Assembly: GCF_900451175.1 (NCBI RefSeq)
Contig: NZ_UGJJ01000003.1
Span: forward strand, 310,001 to 374,000
DNA from: Kingella potus
GTDB taxonomy: Bacteria; Pseudomonadota; Gammaproteobacteria; Burkholderiales; Neisseriaceae
Length of the DNA: 64,000 nucleotides
Reading direction: 5' to 3'
The position numbers and the translations under genes were made by a program. Numbering within the stretch: the first letter of the stretch is position 1; each line of letters opens with the position of its first letter. Shown piece by piece: positions 1-8,565 of this stretch. The notes beneath the pieces were generated by a model. It was not told the origin of the DNA, did no database searches, and was given only the letters and a program-made list of their open reading frames with translations.

Positions 1-200
1 AAATACGCAGATTTTCCGATCTCAATATGGAGCAGCAGGCCGAAACCCTCGCACGCTGCTATGCCGTCCTTCATTCCCCGCATACGCACACAGCAGTACA
101 AAACGATGCCTGCCGCCGCATCCTGCAACAATTCTCCGCCCAAACCCCGTCCGACAAGCTGCTGCCCCGCTACTTCGCTGCCATGAGAAAAATTAAATAA
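1..200 (+). CDS. 3' end of an unidentified protein (partial)
   Basis: An open frame enters the window in phase 3 and ends with TAA at 198-200, giving the last 65 residues of a protein. The tail is hydrophilic with several Cys, His and Gln residues and finishes AAMRKIK; I recognise no family motif. Codon use looks like the host's. The other two forward frames over the same stretch lack a comparable protein-like composition. It could be the end of a metabolic or surface-polysaccharide gene, but nothing here decides that. Confidence 0.5.
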   Translation, partial: IRRFSDLNMEQQAETLARCYAVLHSPHTHTAVQNDACRRILQQFSAQTPSDKLLPRYFAAMRKIK

Positions 201-252
201 GCTGTTTATTTATCGGCTTAGCGGCAAATCCGTTTGCAAACGAACGCAAAAT

Positions 253-280
253 TTGACAAAAAATCCGCCCAAGCTATAAT
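253..280 (+). promoter_or_regulatory. sigma-70 promoter of tRNA-Asn
   Basis: A perfect -35 hexamer TTGACA (253-258) is separated by 16 bases from a perfect -10 TATAAT (275-280). The tRNA begins 13 bases further on. Near-consensus hexamers are usual for stable RNA promoters. Confidence 0.85.
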
Positions 281-292
281 GCGCGTCTCCTT

Positions 293-368
293 TCCCCGAT
301 AGCTCAGTCGGTAGAGCGACGGACTGTTAATCCGCAGGTCCCTGGTTCGAGCCCAGGTCGGGGAGCCA
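293..368 (+). tRNA. tRNA-Asn (GTT)
   Basis: A 76-nt cloverleaf with encoded CCA. The acceptor arm TCCCCGA pairs with TCGGGGA, the D-arm carries AGCTCAGTCGGTAGAGC, anticodon GTT lies at 326-328, and the T-arm holds GGTTCGAGCC. It is preceded by its own strong promoter and followed within 16 bases by a terminator hairpin, so it is an independent transcription unit. Confidence 0.97.
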
Positions 369-383
369 ATACAGATGTACAAG

Positions 384-415
384 AAAAATCTCCACAATGA
401 AATGTGGAGATTTTT
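384..415 (+). terminator. intrinsic terminator of tRNA-Asn
   Basis: A 13-bp perfect stem (384-396 with 403-415, core TCTCCACA/TGTGGAGA) has a 6-base loop and ends in a T-run. It is A-rich on one side and T-rich on the other, so it could work in both directions. Confidence 0.85.
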
Positions 416-453
416 ATATTTTGGGCTTCAAAAAATCCGCACGCCCCTATCTC

Positions 454-482
454 GGAAACAGAAAATCCGGTTTTCTGTTTCC
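454..482. other. strong inverted repeat of unknown role
   Basis: Twelve-base arms GGAAACAGAAAA (454-465) and TTTTCTGTTTCC (471-482) enclose TCCGG. It lies between the tRNA terminator and the fur terminator and contains no DUS or REP sequence. It may be a second terminator for fur or the tRNA. Confidence 0.5.
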
Positions 483-523
483 AAACGCGGTTTGTCCAAA
501 AATTCCCAAACGTTTCCCGATAA

Positions 524-561
524 CAAAACAGGCATCCGAAATACTCAGGATGCCTGTTTTG
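524..561 (-). terminator. terminator downstream of fur
   Basis: Inverted repeat CAAAACAGGCATCC / GGATGCCTGTTTTG with an 11-base loop, ending 22 bases beyond the fur stop codon. On the minus strand the stem ends in a T-run. Confidence 0.75.
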
Positions 562-583
562 CTGTATGGGAATAGCAAGAAAA

Positions 584-1012
584 TCAGCGTTTTTCCTTTT
601 TCTGGCAAGTGCTGCACACACCGTACATATACAGTGCGTGATCAACAATGCGGTAGCCGTGTTCTTCGGCCATTCTGTCTTGCAGCTCTTCGATTTCCTC
701 GCTGTGGAACTCGGCCACTCGGCCGCATTTGACACAGACAATGTGGTCATGGTGTCCGCCGGTATTCAATTCGTACACCGCTTTACCGGTTTCAAAATGA
801 TGGCGCAGCAGAATACCCGCCTGCTCAAACTGGGTCAGTACGCGGTAGATGGTGGCCACACCGATCTCCACATCGCTTTCCAAAAGCATACGGTACACAT
901 CTTCCGCGCTCATATGCTCTTTCGGATGTTTTTCAAACAGATCCAGGATTTTCAAACGGGGACCGGTTACTTTCAGGCCGCTGTCTCTCAGTTGTGCAAT
1001 ATTGTTGTCCAT
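584..1012 (-). CDS. fur: ferric uptake regulator Fur
   Basis: Iron-responsive DNA-binding repressor of 142 residues, the usual Fur length. The N-terminal winged helix contains KVTGPRLKILDLF and the recognition segment EIGVATIYRVLTQFEQAGI; the C-terminal dimer/metal domain has the HHDHIVCVKCG motif and a second Cys pair, CSTCQ. I chose the start at MDNNIAQL (1012) rather than the upstream ATG at 1030, because AAAGAG sits at Shine-Dalgarno distance and the shorter form matches known neisserial Fur proteins. It is divergent from bamE; the 152-bp spacer is AT-rich with a possible Fur-like site near 1086-1110, so autoregulation is plausible but unproven. Confidence 0.95.
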   Translation of the reverse strand: MDNNIAQLRDSGLKVTGPRLKILDLFEKHPKEHMSAEDVYRMLLESDVEIGVATIYRVLTQFEQAGILLRHHFETGKAVYELNTGGHHDHIVCVKCGRVAEFHSEEIEELQDRMAEEHGYRIVDHALYMYGVCSTCQKKEKR

Positions 1013-1164
1013 ATAATCAGGCTCTTTCATATCGTAGTTGGATGATTGCCGCTATAATACGCAAATTTGACGCGCTTGCCCACTATCATTTGATAAAAAT
1101 TTTCAAATAAAATCTTTGTCGTGTATAACACCCGTTTTCCCGTATTTTCCGGAAAGGTAACATT

Positions 1165-1545
1165 GTGAACAAAACCGCCATTCTGCTTGCCGCAACAGCC
1201 TGTATCGCCCTCTCCGCCTGCTCGTCCGAGCGGGTTTCCCATTTTCCGTCGTACAAACTGAAAGTCATCCAGGGCAACCGGCTGGATGCCCGCGCCGTAG
1301 CCGCCTTGCAGCCCGGAATGAGCCGCGACCAGGTTCAGCTTCTGCTCGGTACGCCCCTCCTGCGCTCCGCTTTCCGACAAAACCGTTGGGACTACACCTA
1401 CGAGATCAGCCGCAACGGCATTATCGACCAAAGCGAAACCCGCAATCTGACCGTTTGGTTTGAAAACGACCGCGTCGTTAAAGCAGAGGGCAACGCCATC
1501 GGCTATGCCCGCGAACAACTCCAATCCGCCGCACAGGCGCAATAG
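1165..1545 (+). CDS. bamE: outer membrane assembly lipoprotein BamE (OmlA/SmpA)
   Basis: Small lipoprotein subunit of the BAM complex, which inserts beta-barrel proteins into the outer membrane. A signal peptide runs to the lipobox LSAC with lipidated Cys19. The body has the SmpA/OmlA fold signature, LQPGMSRDQVQLLLGTP followed by WDYTYE. Translation starts at GTG (1165), supported by GGAAAGG at 1151-1157. It is divergent from fur and 15 bp ahead of dapB, the gene order known from Neisseria. Confidence 0.93.
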   Translation: MNKTAILLAATACIALSACSSERVSHFPSYKLKVIQGNRLDARAVAALQPGMSRDQVQLLLGTPLLRSAFRQNRWDYTYEISRNGIIDQSETRNLTVWFENDRVVKAEGNAIGYAREQLQSAAQAQ

Positions 1546-1560
1546 CACGGGGCGCAGGGC

Positions 1561-2370
1561 ATGAATCCTTTGAAAATCGCCATCGCCGGTGCAAACGGCC
1601 GCATGGGGCGCGTCCTCATCGAAGCTGTCGGTAAACACCCCGACACCGTATTGAGCGGCGCACTCGAACATTCCGGCTCCGACGCACTGGGTCTCGATGC
1701 GGGTTTTGCAATCGGTCTGAAAACCGGCATTCTGATTACAGACGACGCAGATGCGGTATTGGCACAAAGCGACGTACTCATCGACTTTACCCGCCCCGAA
1801 CCTACCCTGCGCCATCTGCACAAATGCGTGGAACACGGTGTGAACATCGTCATCGGTACTACCGGCTTCGACGATACGGGCAAAGCCGCCATCAAAGCCG
1901 CAGGCGAAAGCATCGGTGTGGTGTTTGCTGCCAATTTCAGCGTGGGTGTCAACCTTACCTTCCACATTCTCGACACCGTTGCCCGCGTGTTAAACGAAGG
2001 CTACGACATCGAAATCATCGAAGCGCACCACCGGCACAAAGTCGATTCCCCCAGCGGTACGGCTCTGCGCATGGGCGAAGTGATTGCCGACGCACTCGGC
2101 CGCGATTTGAAAAAGTGCGCCGTTTACGGCCGCGAAGGCCACACCGGTGCGCGTGATTCGGACACCATCGGTTTCGCCACCGTACGCGGCGGCGATATTG
2201 TCGGCGACCACACCGCGCTGTTTGCCACCGACGGCGAGCGCGTGGAAATTACCCATAAAGCATCCAGCCGCATGACCTTCGCCTCAGGCGCGGTGCGTGC
2301 TGCGGCGTGGGCAAACGGCAAAACCGGGCTGTTCGATATGCAGGACGTACTCGGCCTAAACAAGCACTAA
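1561..2370 (+). CDS. dapB: 4-hydroxy-tetrahydrodipicolinate reductase
   Basis: Catalyses NAD(P)H-dependent reduction of 4-hydroxy-tetrahydrodipicolinate in the diaminopimelate/lysine pathway. The 269-residue length is normal. The N-terminal Rossmann loop is GANGRMGR. The catalytic segment EAHHRHKVDSPSGTA holds the proton-donor His and the Lys of the substrate site. It lies 15 bp behind bamE and ends at a DUS-pair terminator. Confidence 0.97.
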   Translation: MNPLKIAIAGANGRMGRVLIEAVGKHPDTVLSGALEHSGSDALGLDAGFAIGLKTGILITDDADAVLAQSDVLIDFTRPEPTLRHLHKCVEHGVNIVIGTTGFDDTGKAAIKAAGESIGVVFAANFSVGVNLTFHILDTVARVLNEGYDIEIIEAHHRHKVDSPSGTALRMGEVIADALGRDLKKCAVYGREGHTGARDSDTIGFATVRGGDIVGDHTALFATDGERVEITHKASSRMTFASGAVRAAAWANGKTGLFDMQDVLGLNKH

Positions 2371-2381
2371 GCCATTTTACC

Positions 2382-2421
2382 GAGGCCGTCTGAAACGGAA
2401 AAACCCCTTTCAGACGGCCTC
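2382..2421 (+). terminator. inverted DUS pair behind dapB
   Basis: GAGGCCGTCTGAAA (2382-2395) faces its exact complement (2408-2421) across 12 bases. Inverted uptake-sequence pairs commonly double as intrinsic terminators in Neisseria. A third DUS copy follows directly before the next start codon. Confidence 0.75.
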
Positions 2422-2457
2422 TTTCCATCCTAAGACCATATTTCAGACGGCCTCACT

Positions 2458-3642
2458 ATGTATCCCGAAATTCCCACAAGCATCGGCGAATGCCGCCAAT
2501 GGCGCAACGAAAGCACGCAAAAGCCGCCGCAAAACGCCATCTTTCTACGTGAAACCAACGCCGATGCAGTCCTGCAAAACGCCCGTGCCAACATAGCCAC
2601 CGTCTTTACCGGCGACTACCACAACGCCAAACAAATCCTTAGCGCCCTGAAAAAGCGCGTGCGTGGCAACAGGCCGTCTGAAAAAAACAAAAAAACAGAC
2701 AACAAGCAGCAGGCACCCGCCGATCCTGCATCCGCCTTCCACCGACACCGCCTGCGGCAGTCGCAGCAAAGCCGCCTTATCAATATGTTTGCTGTCGAAA
2801 TCGGCGCGGATTTTACCCTTACATTACCCCGTGCACCCGACATCAAACCCGCGCTGGCAGACATATACGACCAACCTGCCGACGCGCCGTTCCTTCTCCC
2901 GCTCAACCTGCTGCTCGGCTTCATCGGTGCTCACGAATGGCACCAAAAAGGCACGGACATCCCTGCACTCGGAGCAAAAGTCCACGTTCCCTTCGGCGTA
3001 TTTTCCCCAATTCGCGGTGAATACCTCGAACTCATTATGCGCTCCGAACTCAATCCCGATTTTCAGACGGCCTTCGACATCGGCACAGGCTCCGGCATCC
3101 TCGCTGCCCTGCTGGCAAAACGCGGCATCCCCCGCATTACCGCCACCGATAACAATCCCCGCGCCCTTATCTGCGCCGAAGCCAACATCCGCCGCCTCGG
3201 TTTCACGGACAGCATCACCATCCAAGCAGCCGACCTCTTCCCGGAAGGATGTGCCGACCTCATCGTCTGCAATCCGCCCTGGCTGCCCGCCAAGCCCACT
3301 TCCACCATCGAAACCGCCCTATATGATCCCGATCATGCCATGCTGCGCAGCTTCCTCGGCAATGCGGCGGCACACCTCAATCCCGGAGGCGAAATCTGGC
3401 TTATCATGTCCGATATTGCCAAACATCTCGGCCTACACTCCTCCGACTTCCTACCCGTCCTTTTTCAGACGGCCTCTCTTCACGTTATCGAAACGCTGTA
3501 CACCCACCCCGCCCACAAAAAAGCCGCCCTACCTTCCGACCCTCTTGCTTTCGCCCGCAACCGTGAAGTTACTGCGCTTTACCGTTTGCAAGCGGCAAAC
3601 GGTAAAGCATACCGAATATCCTGCACAAACATCCGAAGCTAA
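2458..3642 (+). CDS. class I SAM-dependent methyltransferase
   Basis: A 394-residue protein with a C-terminal Rossmann methyltransferase domain: motif I FDIGTGSG (about residue 206), the acidic motif ATDNNPRAL, and motif IV NPPW (about 274). NPPW resembles the NPPY/F of N-methyltransferases such as HemK/PrmC and RsmC, so an amino- or base-modifying role is plausible; the substrate is unknown. The first ~130 residues are not recognised. Three DUS copies lie inside the gene and encode RPSEK, FQTAF and FQTAS. No strong Shine-Dalgarno precedes the ATG, which abuts a DUS, so the exact start is uncertain. Confidence 0.8.
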   Translation: MYPEIPTSIGECRQWRNESTQKPPQNAIFLRETNADAVLQNARANIATVFTGDYHNAKQILSALKKRVRGNRPSEKNKKTDNKQQAPADPASAFHRHRLRQSQQSRLINMFAVEIGADFTLTLPRAPDIKPALADIYDQPADAPFLLPLNLLLGFIGAHEWHQKGTDIPALGAKVHVPFGVFSPIRGEYLELIMRSELNPDFQTAFDIGTGSGILAALLAKRGIPRITATDNNPRALICAEANIRRLGFTDSITIQAADLFPEGCADLIVCNPPWLPAKPTSTIETALYDPDHAMLRSFLGNAAAHLNPGGEIWLIMSDIAKHLGLHSSDFLPVLFQTASLHVIETLYTHPAHKKAALPSDPLAFARNREVTALYRLQAANGKAYRISCTNIRS

Positions 3643-3663
3643 GCAACAACCAGCAGATAAAAA

Positions 3664-3703
3664 AGGCCGTCTGAAAACCTATTTCCAAGTTTTCAGACGG
3701 CCT
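3664..3703. terminator. bidirectional DUS-pair terminator
   Basis: AGGCCGTCTGAAAAC (3664-3678) and its complement (3689-3703) lie between the convergent methyltransferase and pilC genes and can serve both. Confidence 0.8.
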
Positions 3704-3722
3704 GTCAGCATATTGCTATGTA

Positions 3723-6700
3723 TTAGAAAATCTCACGCCAGCTGACACGTTTTACCGGAGGTACAGGCAAATTGACTTTAACTACGTGAGTCTTGCCGTC
3801 CGGCGTTTTATACAGCATCACAGTATGGATGAAACCTTTCGAGTCTGTAACCCGCAAGATACTTACCGTACCGTTTGCGCCGTACAGTGCCGCGATCGCA
3901 CCGGTTCCCTTGTTGTAGTAATCGGTAATACCGCCGCCAGTGCTGCTGAGGAGCGGATAGGTCGCACCAGAGGCTGCAACAGTATCACAGGAAAGCAAAG
4001 GTGCGCTGCCATCTATGAAGCTGTTGACAATAAGGAACTTGCCTCTTTCCAAATAGGGGTTATAAACAATCTGCTCGTATTTGACAATATCTTGGTTGTT
4101 ACTGTCTTTGCCGATTATTTTGCTGCCCAAATCCATATACCAGCCGTGCTGGGAAGCCCAATTCACCAATTCGTCGCTCAGCTGTTTGGAGCCGTGGGTT
4201 TCGCCGTTACCGTCGGTAAAGGTTCCTGTCGTTTGGCTGACGGTCTGCTGTTGCAACTCGCTGTGGCTAATCGGCTGCACGGCACCGAATTTCGCAGCGG
4301 TACGGTCGCGCAAGCCGTAAAGGCTTTGGACACCTTCGGCAAATGTTGTGGGATTATCCAAATAACCTTCCTGACGGCGGCCGGTACCGAAATTCAAAAT
4401 CGGGTCGCGACCGGTCTGCTCGCTGGTGCCGATAACAATTTTAGTGGTAATCGGCTGTCCGGCACGGGTCGTGAAGATTTTTTCCACACCTCCCGCAGCA
4501 TCGGTCAGGTTGAAACGCCATACATTGCCTTTAAGATCGCCAGCATAGGCATAATCGTAGATCAGGTCGCCATCCACATCGGCGGGTGTTACATAGGCAA
4601 TGCCGTTGGGATTGGCAGTTGTGCCGCCTTCGCCGGTACTGATAAAGCGGAAGCTCGGTACGCCGGTATCCCTATTGATAGACATTACATAAATACCTGC
4701 CGGACCGGCATTGGCCGTACAGTTGCCATTGGCGGCATCTGTGGTGCTGCACCAGCCGTTACCGAATACTGCACCCCAGTTACCGTCATGGAAGCGGCCG
4801 AACACCGGTGTGCCGTAAGTATTGCCCAAATTCGACCATTGTCCGCCGCTGTTGTTTGTCCATTCACCGATAACGTTTCCGGCGGAGAACTGGGCGGGAT
4901 TGGTAATGTCCAGCGCATACATGGTGCTTCCACCTGCACCCAAACCGCTCAACAGCCAAGTATGCCATTGGCCGTTGTAATACACATCTCCGGTTGCAGG
5001 CGAAGCATCGTTATAGAAGTTATGGGCATAATGGGGATTTGAAAAATCAAGAGCATCTTCTGCTGCCGTTTTTTTATGCATTCTCTGTAACACGGAAGAA
5101 GGCATATAGGCAAACAGCTCCTGACCGTCGTTATCGCTTACGTCAAACTGACGGTTGGCATTGTAATGCCCAGTACGGAAAGCATGGAGGAAACCGTCAT
5201 TGGATCCTGCATATACCGCATTGATGCGGCCGTAATTGTCGTTGGCGAATTCACGGTATCCGGTTTCATTGCCTGTTCCGGTACCGCGCTTGTCACGCCA
5301 TGTACGCTGGTAGCTCGTACTGGCAGGATAGCCCACCCATGTCGGGCTGGAATTGATAATGTCGCCCAAAATGTTTTTTCTGACGCGGAACAGGCCGACA
5401 CCCACGCTGGTTTGCTCTTGACTTTGATCGCCTTTGATATATTCCAAACGCTGGCGACCGACAGTTTCCGCTTCGCCGGCAGAAAGCAAACTTGCTTTTT
5501 GCGCAGCAGTCAGATTGCCCCATTCCAAAGACGTACCGGCAGAACCGTTCCAAGTGAAGAACTTCCTTGCGGTTTGTTTCGGGGTATTATTTACTTTGGT
5601 TTCATTACACAAACCGCCGTTCAGCTTACAGGAAGCATCCCAGTTGGCTGTTTCATTGACACCGAATTTGGCATCGTCGCCCGTACCGCTGTGAACCAGC
5701 GTACGCGCCAGCAGCTGGCCGGACCAGTCGTATGGATTATACAGAGAGAGATAAACCTGGGTATCGCTCACCACTTTTGCATCAGGCAGGTTAACGCTGG
5801 CACTACCCTCAGACTGCGTACTCGGTGCCGCTTTAAAGCAGGTAACTTCGTGATTATTATGCGAACCGCCTGTCGAGCCGACGAAAGCGAAACGGAACGC
5901 GCGCGGCAGCTTGCCGTTTCTCGCAACCAAATCTTCATCTTTCATTACCGGCTGGAAAGCACCGCCATTTCGGCTATACCAAACGCTGCCCTTACTGTCA
6001 GGGGTAATTTTGATTTTATATTGGATGGGAATAGCGCGAGTACGGCTATTGACATTATTCCACATCGACTGAGGCAAACGTTTGCTGGTAATGTATTCGT
6101 AATTGTAGAGCTTGGTTTTGGGATCTGTGGAGTCGGCACTTAAGCGCATATTCCGCTGTCCGGCCGGCAGAAATTCTGATCTGACGATCAGCGTACCAGT
6201 ACGGCACATACTTTTCAGCCAGTTTTTATTTTGCGCATTATCCCGTCCACCACCATCAGGGGCTAATTTGGGCGTATCAGTCGTATTGGGTGTCGGATCC
6301 CATGTCCAGTAATATTTATATTTATTACCGTCCCATGCGCGCCGCCAAGCATCCAGTTTGTTCTGAGGCACATTACCCCAGCCGTTTGTCGCATACAGGT
6401 CGCGCAAAAAATCGCCGGATGTCATATAGGTAATATTGGTTTTACCCGCACCGCGGATACCGATGGCATTAAACGGTCCTCTTGGATCAGTTCCATAACG
6501 CTCATCATGCCAACGAGTAGCACTCTCTTTACCCAAACCCGTGCTGGTACTATCGTGAGGGCCGTTTACAAAGTTACCAAACTCATCCATACCGATGCCG
6601 AGATAAGCACCATCCACACCGCTGTAAATCGGGTTGTCGTTCGCACAGGTATAACCCAGCGAACCACCGTTCGCACCAATACTTACCGGACGATCCGCAT

Positions 6701-7139
6701 CCATCAGATAGAACGCCATGCCGTCGGCACCGCTACCACCCCACACGTAAGTGGTAAACGTAATTTCCACACCTTCGTTGGTAGGGAACGGAGTGTCGGA
6801 CACAATCCCCCCCACGCGGTGGTGTTCCGCAGGTGTCAGACGCAATGCGCCTTGACCGGATGTATCCCTTGTACCGCTGGTACAGGCTCCCGGCACACCG
6901 GCTCTATTAGCAGATGCCGTCTGGGCTCCGGATCCAGCCGTCAAACACGCTTGGTTTAAGGCGCGGGAATCCGAACGGCTGGTAATGCCGTCACCAGGAG
7001 CAGGCATATACCAATTGTGTTTCGTTACGCCTTTTGTAAAGTCCTCTTCAATGACCAGTGCGCCCGCTCCGCCTGCCGAAAGCAGGGTAATAGCGGCAAG
7101 AACGGCCGAACAACACGGTTTTAATTTTGATTTTTCCAT
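3723..7139 (-). CDS. pilC: type IV pilus biogenesis/adhesin protein PilC (PilY1 family)
   Basis: Large pilus-associated protein (1138 residues) that in Neisseria supports pilus assembly, adhesion and competence. A Sec signal peptide (LAAITLLSAGGAGA) opens the protein. The C-terminal half carries the PilY1 beta-propeller, with SSPTWVGYPAS, GSNDGFLHAF and a calcium-loop-like DVDGDLIYD near residue 860. The start at 7139 (MEKSKLKPCC) has AAGGAA eight bases upstream, better than the ATG 60 bases before it. A run of seven G lies in the coding strand at 6807-6813, around codon 109. The phase-variable G-tract known from pathogenic species is in the signal-peptide region; none is present there. The gene stands alone. 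Confidence 0.93.
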   Translation of the reverse strand: MEKSKLKPCCSAVLAAITLLSAGGAGALVIEEDFTKGVTKHNWYMPAPGDGITSRSDSRALNQACLTAGSGAQTASANRAGVPGACTSGTRDTSGQGALRLTPAEHHRVGGIVSDTPFPTNEGVEITFTTYVWGGSGADGMAFYLMDADRPVSIGANGGSLGYTCANDNPIYSGVDGAYLGIGMDEFGNFVNGPHDSTSTGLGKESATRWHDERYGTDPRGPFNAIGIRGAGKTNITYMTSGDFLRDLYATNGWGNVPQNKLDAWRRAWDGNKYKYYWTWDPTPNTTDTPKLAPDGGGRDNAQNKNWLKSMCRTGTLIVRSEFLPAGQRNMRLSADSTDPKTKLYNYEYITSKRLPQSMWNNVNSRTRAIPIQYKIKITPDSKGSVWYSRNGGAFQPVMKDEDLVARNGKLPRAFRFAFVGSTGGSHNNHEVTCFKAAPSTQSEGSASVNLPDAKVVSDTQVYLSLYNPYDWSGQLLARTLVHSGTGDDAKFGVNETANWDASCKLNGGLCNETKVNNTPKQTARKFFTWNGSAGTSLEWGNLTAAQKASLLSAGEAETVGRQRLEYIKGDQSQEQTSVGVGLFRVRKNILGDIINSSPTWVGYPASTSYQRTWRDKRGTGTGNETGYREFANDNYGRINAVYAGSNDGFLHAFRTGHYNANRQFDVSDNDGQELFAYMPSSVLQRMHKKTAAEDALDFSNPHYAHNFYNDASPATGDVYYNGQWHTWLLSGLGAGGSTMYALDITNPAQFSAGNVIGEWTNNSGGQWSNLGNTYGTPVFGRFHDGNWGAVFGNGWCSTTDAANGNCTANAGPAGIYVMSINRDTGVPSFRFISTGEGGTTANPNGIAYVTPADVDGDLIYDYAYAGDLKGNVWRFNLTDAAGGVEKIFTTRAGQPITTKIVIGTSEQTGRDPILNFGTGRRQEGYLDNPTTFAEGVQSLYGLRDRTAAKFGAVQPISHSELQQQTVSQTTGTFTDGNGETHGSKQLSDELVNWASQHGWYMDLGSKIIGKDSNNQDIVKYEQIVYNPYLERGKFLIVNSFIDGSAPLLSCDTVAASGATYPLLSSTGGGITDYYNKGTGAIAALYGANGTVSILRVTDSKGFIHTVMLYKTPDGKTHVVKVNLPVPPVKRVSWREIF

Positions 7140-7338
7140 TTTGTTTTCCTTAGTTTTCACTCCGAAATTACAGATTTTTCGAAACAGCCTGTACAACAAT
7201 CGGCGAACGCTTTCCCGTGCGGACGGAAACCCGATTTACAGATTTTCTTATTATATCGTAATATTTTTAATTTAAAAAAACTTTTTTACATCTATCGGGA
7301 AAATACAGCAGAAATCCGGCTTTGTTTTTCAGACGGCC

Positions 7339-7827
7339 TCATTCTTCCACATCTGCATCTTCCCCGCCGCCGGTTATCCCTACTGCGCCGGCAGCGAAAA
7401 AGCCGGACAAAATCGCCTGTGCGGCAACGCTGTCGAGGATGTTTTTCTGTTTTTTGCCGAACACTTGTGCTTCGGCAAGCAGGCTTTCGGCCAGCAGGGA
7501 GGTGTGGCGTTCGTCGGCCCAGTACACGGGCAGGCCGAAGCGGGCATGGAGGCGGCGGCCGAATTTGCCGGCGAGACGGGTAAGGTGGTGTTCGGTGCCG
7601 TCGCTGTGGACGGGCAGGCCGACAACGAGATAGTCCGGCTGCCATTCTTTAATCAGGGCGGCGATGGCGGCAAATTTTTTTTCGTTGCTGTCGCCGGAAA
7701 CGGTGGCCAACGGGTGTGCGGTGGCGGTTTCCGCGCCGCCTTGTGCCACGCCGATGCGCTTTTCGCCGAAATCGAAGGCAAGGCAGGTGCCGGGCGGAGC
7801 GGGAATGGTGGCGTGCATATCAGGCAT
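7339..7827 (-). CDS. ruvX: Holliday junction resolvase-like protein RuvX/YqgF
   Basis: RNase H-fold protein (162 residues) of the YqgF family, implicated in pre-16S rRNA 5' processing and Holliday junction cleavage. It has the family motifs LAFDFGEKRIGVA (catalytic Asp), YLVVGLPVHSDGTE and the terminal-Asp segment DSVAAQAIL. Its ATG overlaps the yqgE stop by 8 bases, so translational coupling is likely; yqgE-ruvX is a conserved pair in proteobacteria. The GC-rich tail GITGGGEDADVEE is extra and acidic. Confidence 0.93.
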   Translation of the reverse strand: MPDMHATIPAPPGTCLAFDFGEKRIGVAQGGAETATAHPLATVSGDSNEKKFAAIAALIKEWQPDYLVVGLPVHSDGTEHHLTRLAGKFGRRLHARFGLPVYWADERHTSLLAESLLAEAQVFGKKQKNILDSVAAQAILSGFFAAGAVGITGGGEDADVEE

Positions 7828-8371
7828 GACCCGCGTCTTTCACTAGGGCGGCGGGGCTGATGCCGAGTTTGGACAGGGCTGCGCGGTGGCGTTTGCGCAG
7901 CGGCAGGTCAAATAAAATGCTGTCGTCGGCGGGTACGGTGAGCCAGGAGTTTTGCGCCAGTTCTTGTTCGATCTGTCCGGCAGACCAGCTCGAACAGCCG
8001 ATGGTGAGGATGGCTTTTTCTACGGAATCGTTCTGCGCCAGACGATCGATGATGTCGCGCGAGGTGGTCAGCGCGGTATCGCCGGCGATGGGGAAGCTGC
8101 TCTGCCATGCGCCGCGCGGGGTGTGGACGACGAAGCCCCTGTCGATTTGCACGGGGCCGCCCATCAATATCGGCCGATCGCGGAAACGTTCGGGCACGTC
8201 TTTTTCGGCGGCGGCAAAAACAGCCTCCATCGGTATCGGCGAGGCTTTGTTGATGATGATGCCCATCGCGCCCTCGTCGTCGTGCCGGCAGACATACACC
8301 ACGCTGCCGCCGAAAAGCGGGTCTTCCAGCGCGGGTGTGGCGATAAGGAAATGGTTGGTAAGATTATCCAT
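7820..8371 (-). CDS. yqgE: YqgE/AlgH family protein
   Basis: A 183-residue member of the UPF0301 (AlgH) family: LTNHFLIATPAL at the N-terminus, GGSVVYVCRHDDEGAMG and IIINKASP in the middle, and GCSSWSAGQIEQEL near the C-terminus. The molecular role is unsettled. It is the first gene of the two-gene unit with ruvX. Confidence 0.92.
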   Translation of the reverse strand: MDNLTNHFLIATPALEDPLFGGSVVYVCRHDDEGAMGIIINKASPIPMEAVFAAAEKDVPERFRDRPILMGGPVQIDRGFVVHTPRGAWQSSFPIAGDTALTTSRDIIDRLAQNDSVEKAILTIGCSSWSAGQIEQELAQNSWLTVPADDSILFDLPLRKRHRAALSKLGISPAALVKDAGHA

Positions 8372-8437
8372 AATCGAAAACAGGGTTTGTATTGCGCGGC
8401 CATATTGGGCTGCGGCGGGAAAATTGCAAGCCGGGCG

Positions 8438-8461
8438 GCAGGCCGTCTGAAAACGGCCTGC
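8438..8461. repeat. single DUS closed into a hairpin
   Basis: GCAGGCCGT / ACGGCCTGC arms around CTGAAA make a 9-bp stem from one DUS. It lies in the spacer between divergent yqgE and yebC. Confidence 0.6.
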
Positions 8462-8565
8462 TTATGTTAGAATCGCGCCCTTATTTTTTCAAATGCAGGC
8501 GGTGCGTGCTTTTAGGCCGTCTGAAAACAGATTGTTTTTTTTATTTATATTTAAAGGATACGAAT

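Noticed and set aside
304..750. A 148-codon minus-strand frame across tRNA-Asn and the fur terminator
   Set aside because: It runs through the tRNA, the terminators and the end of fur in another frame, with no family resemblance.
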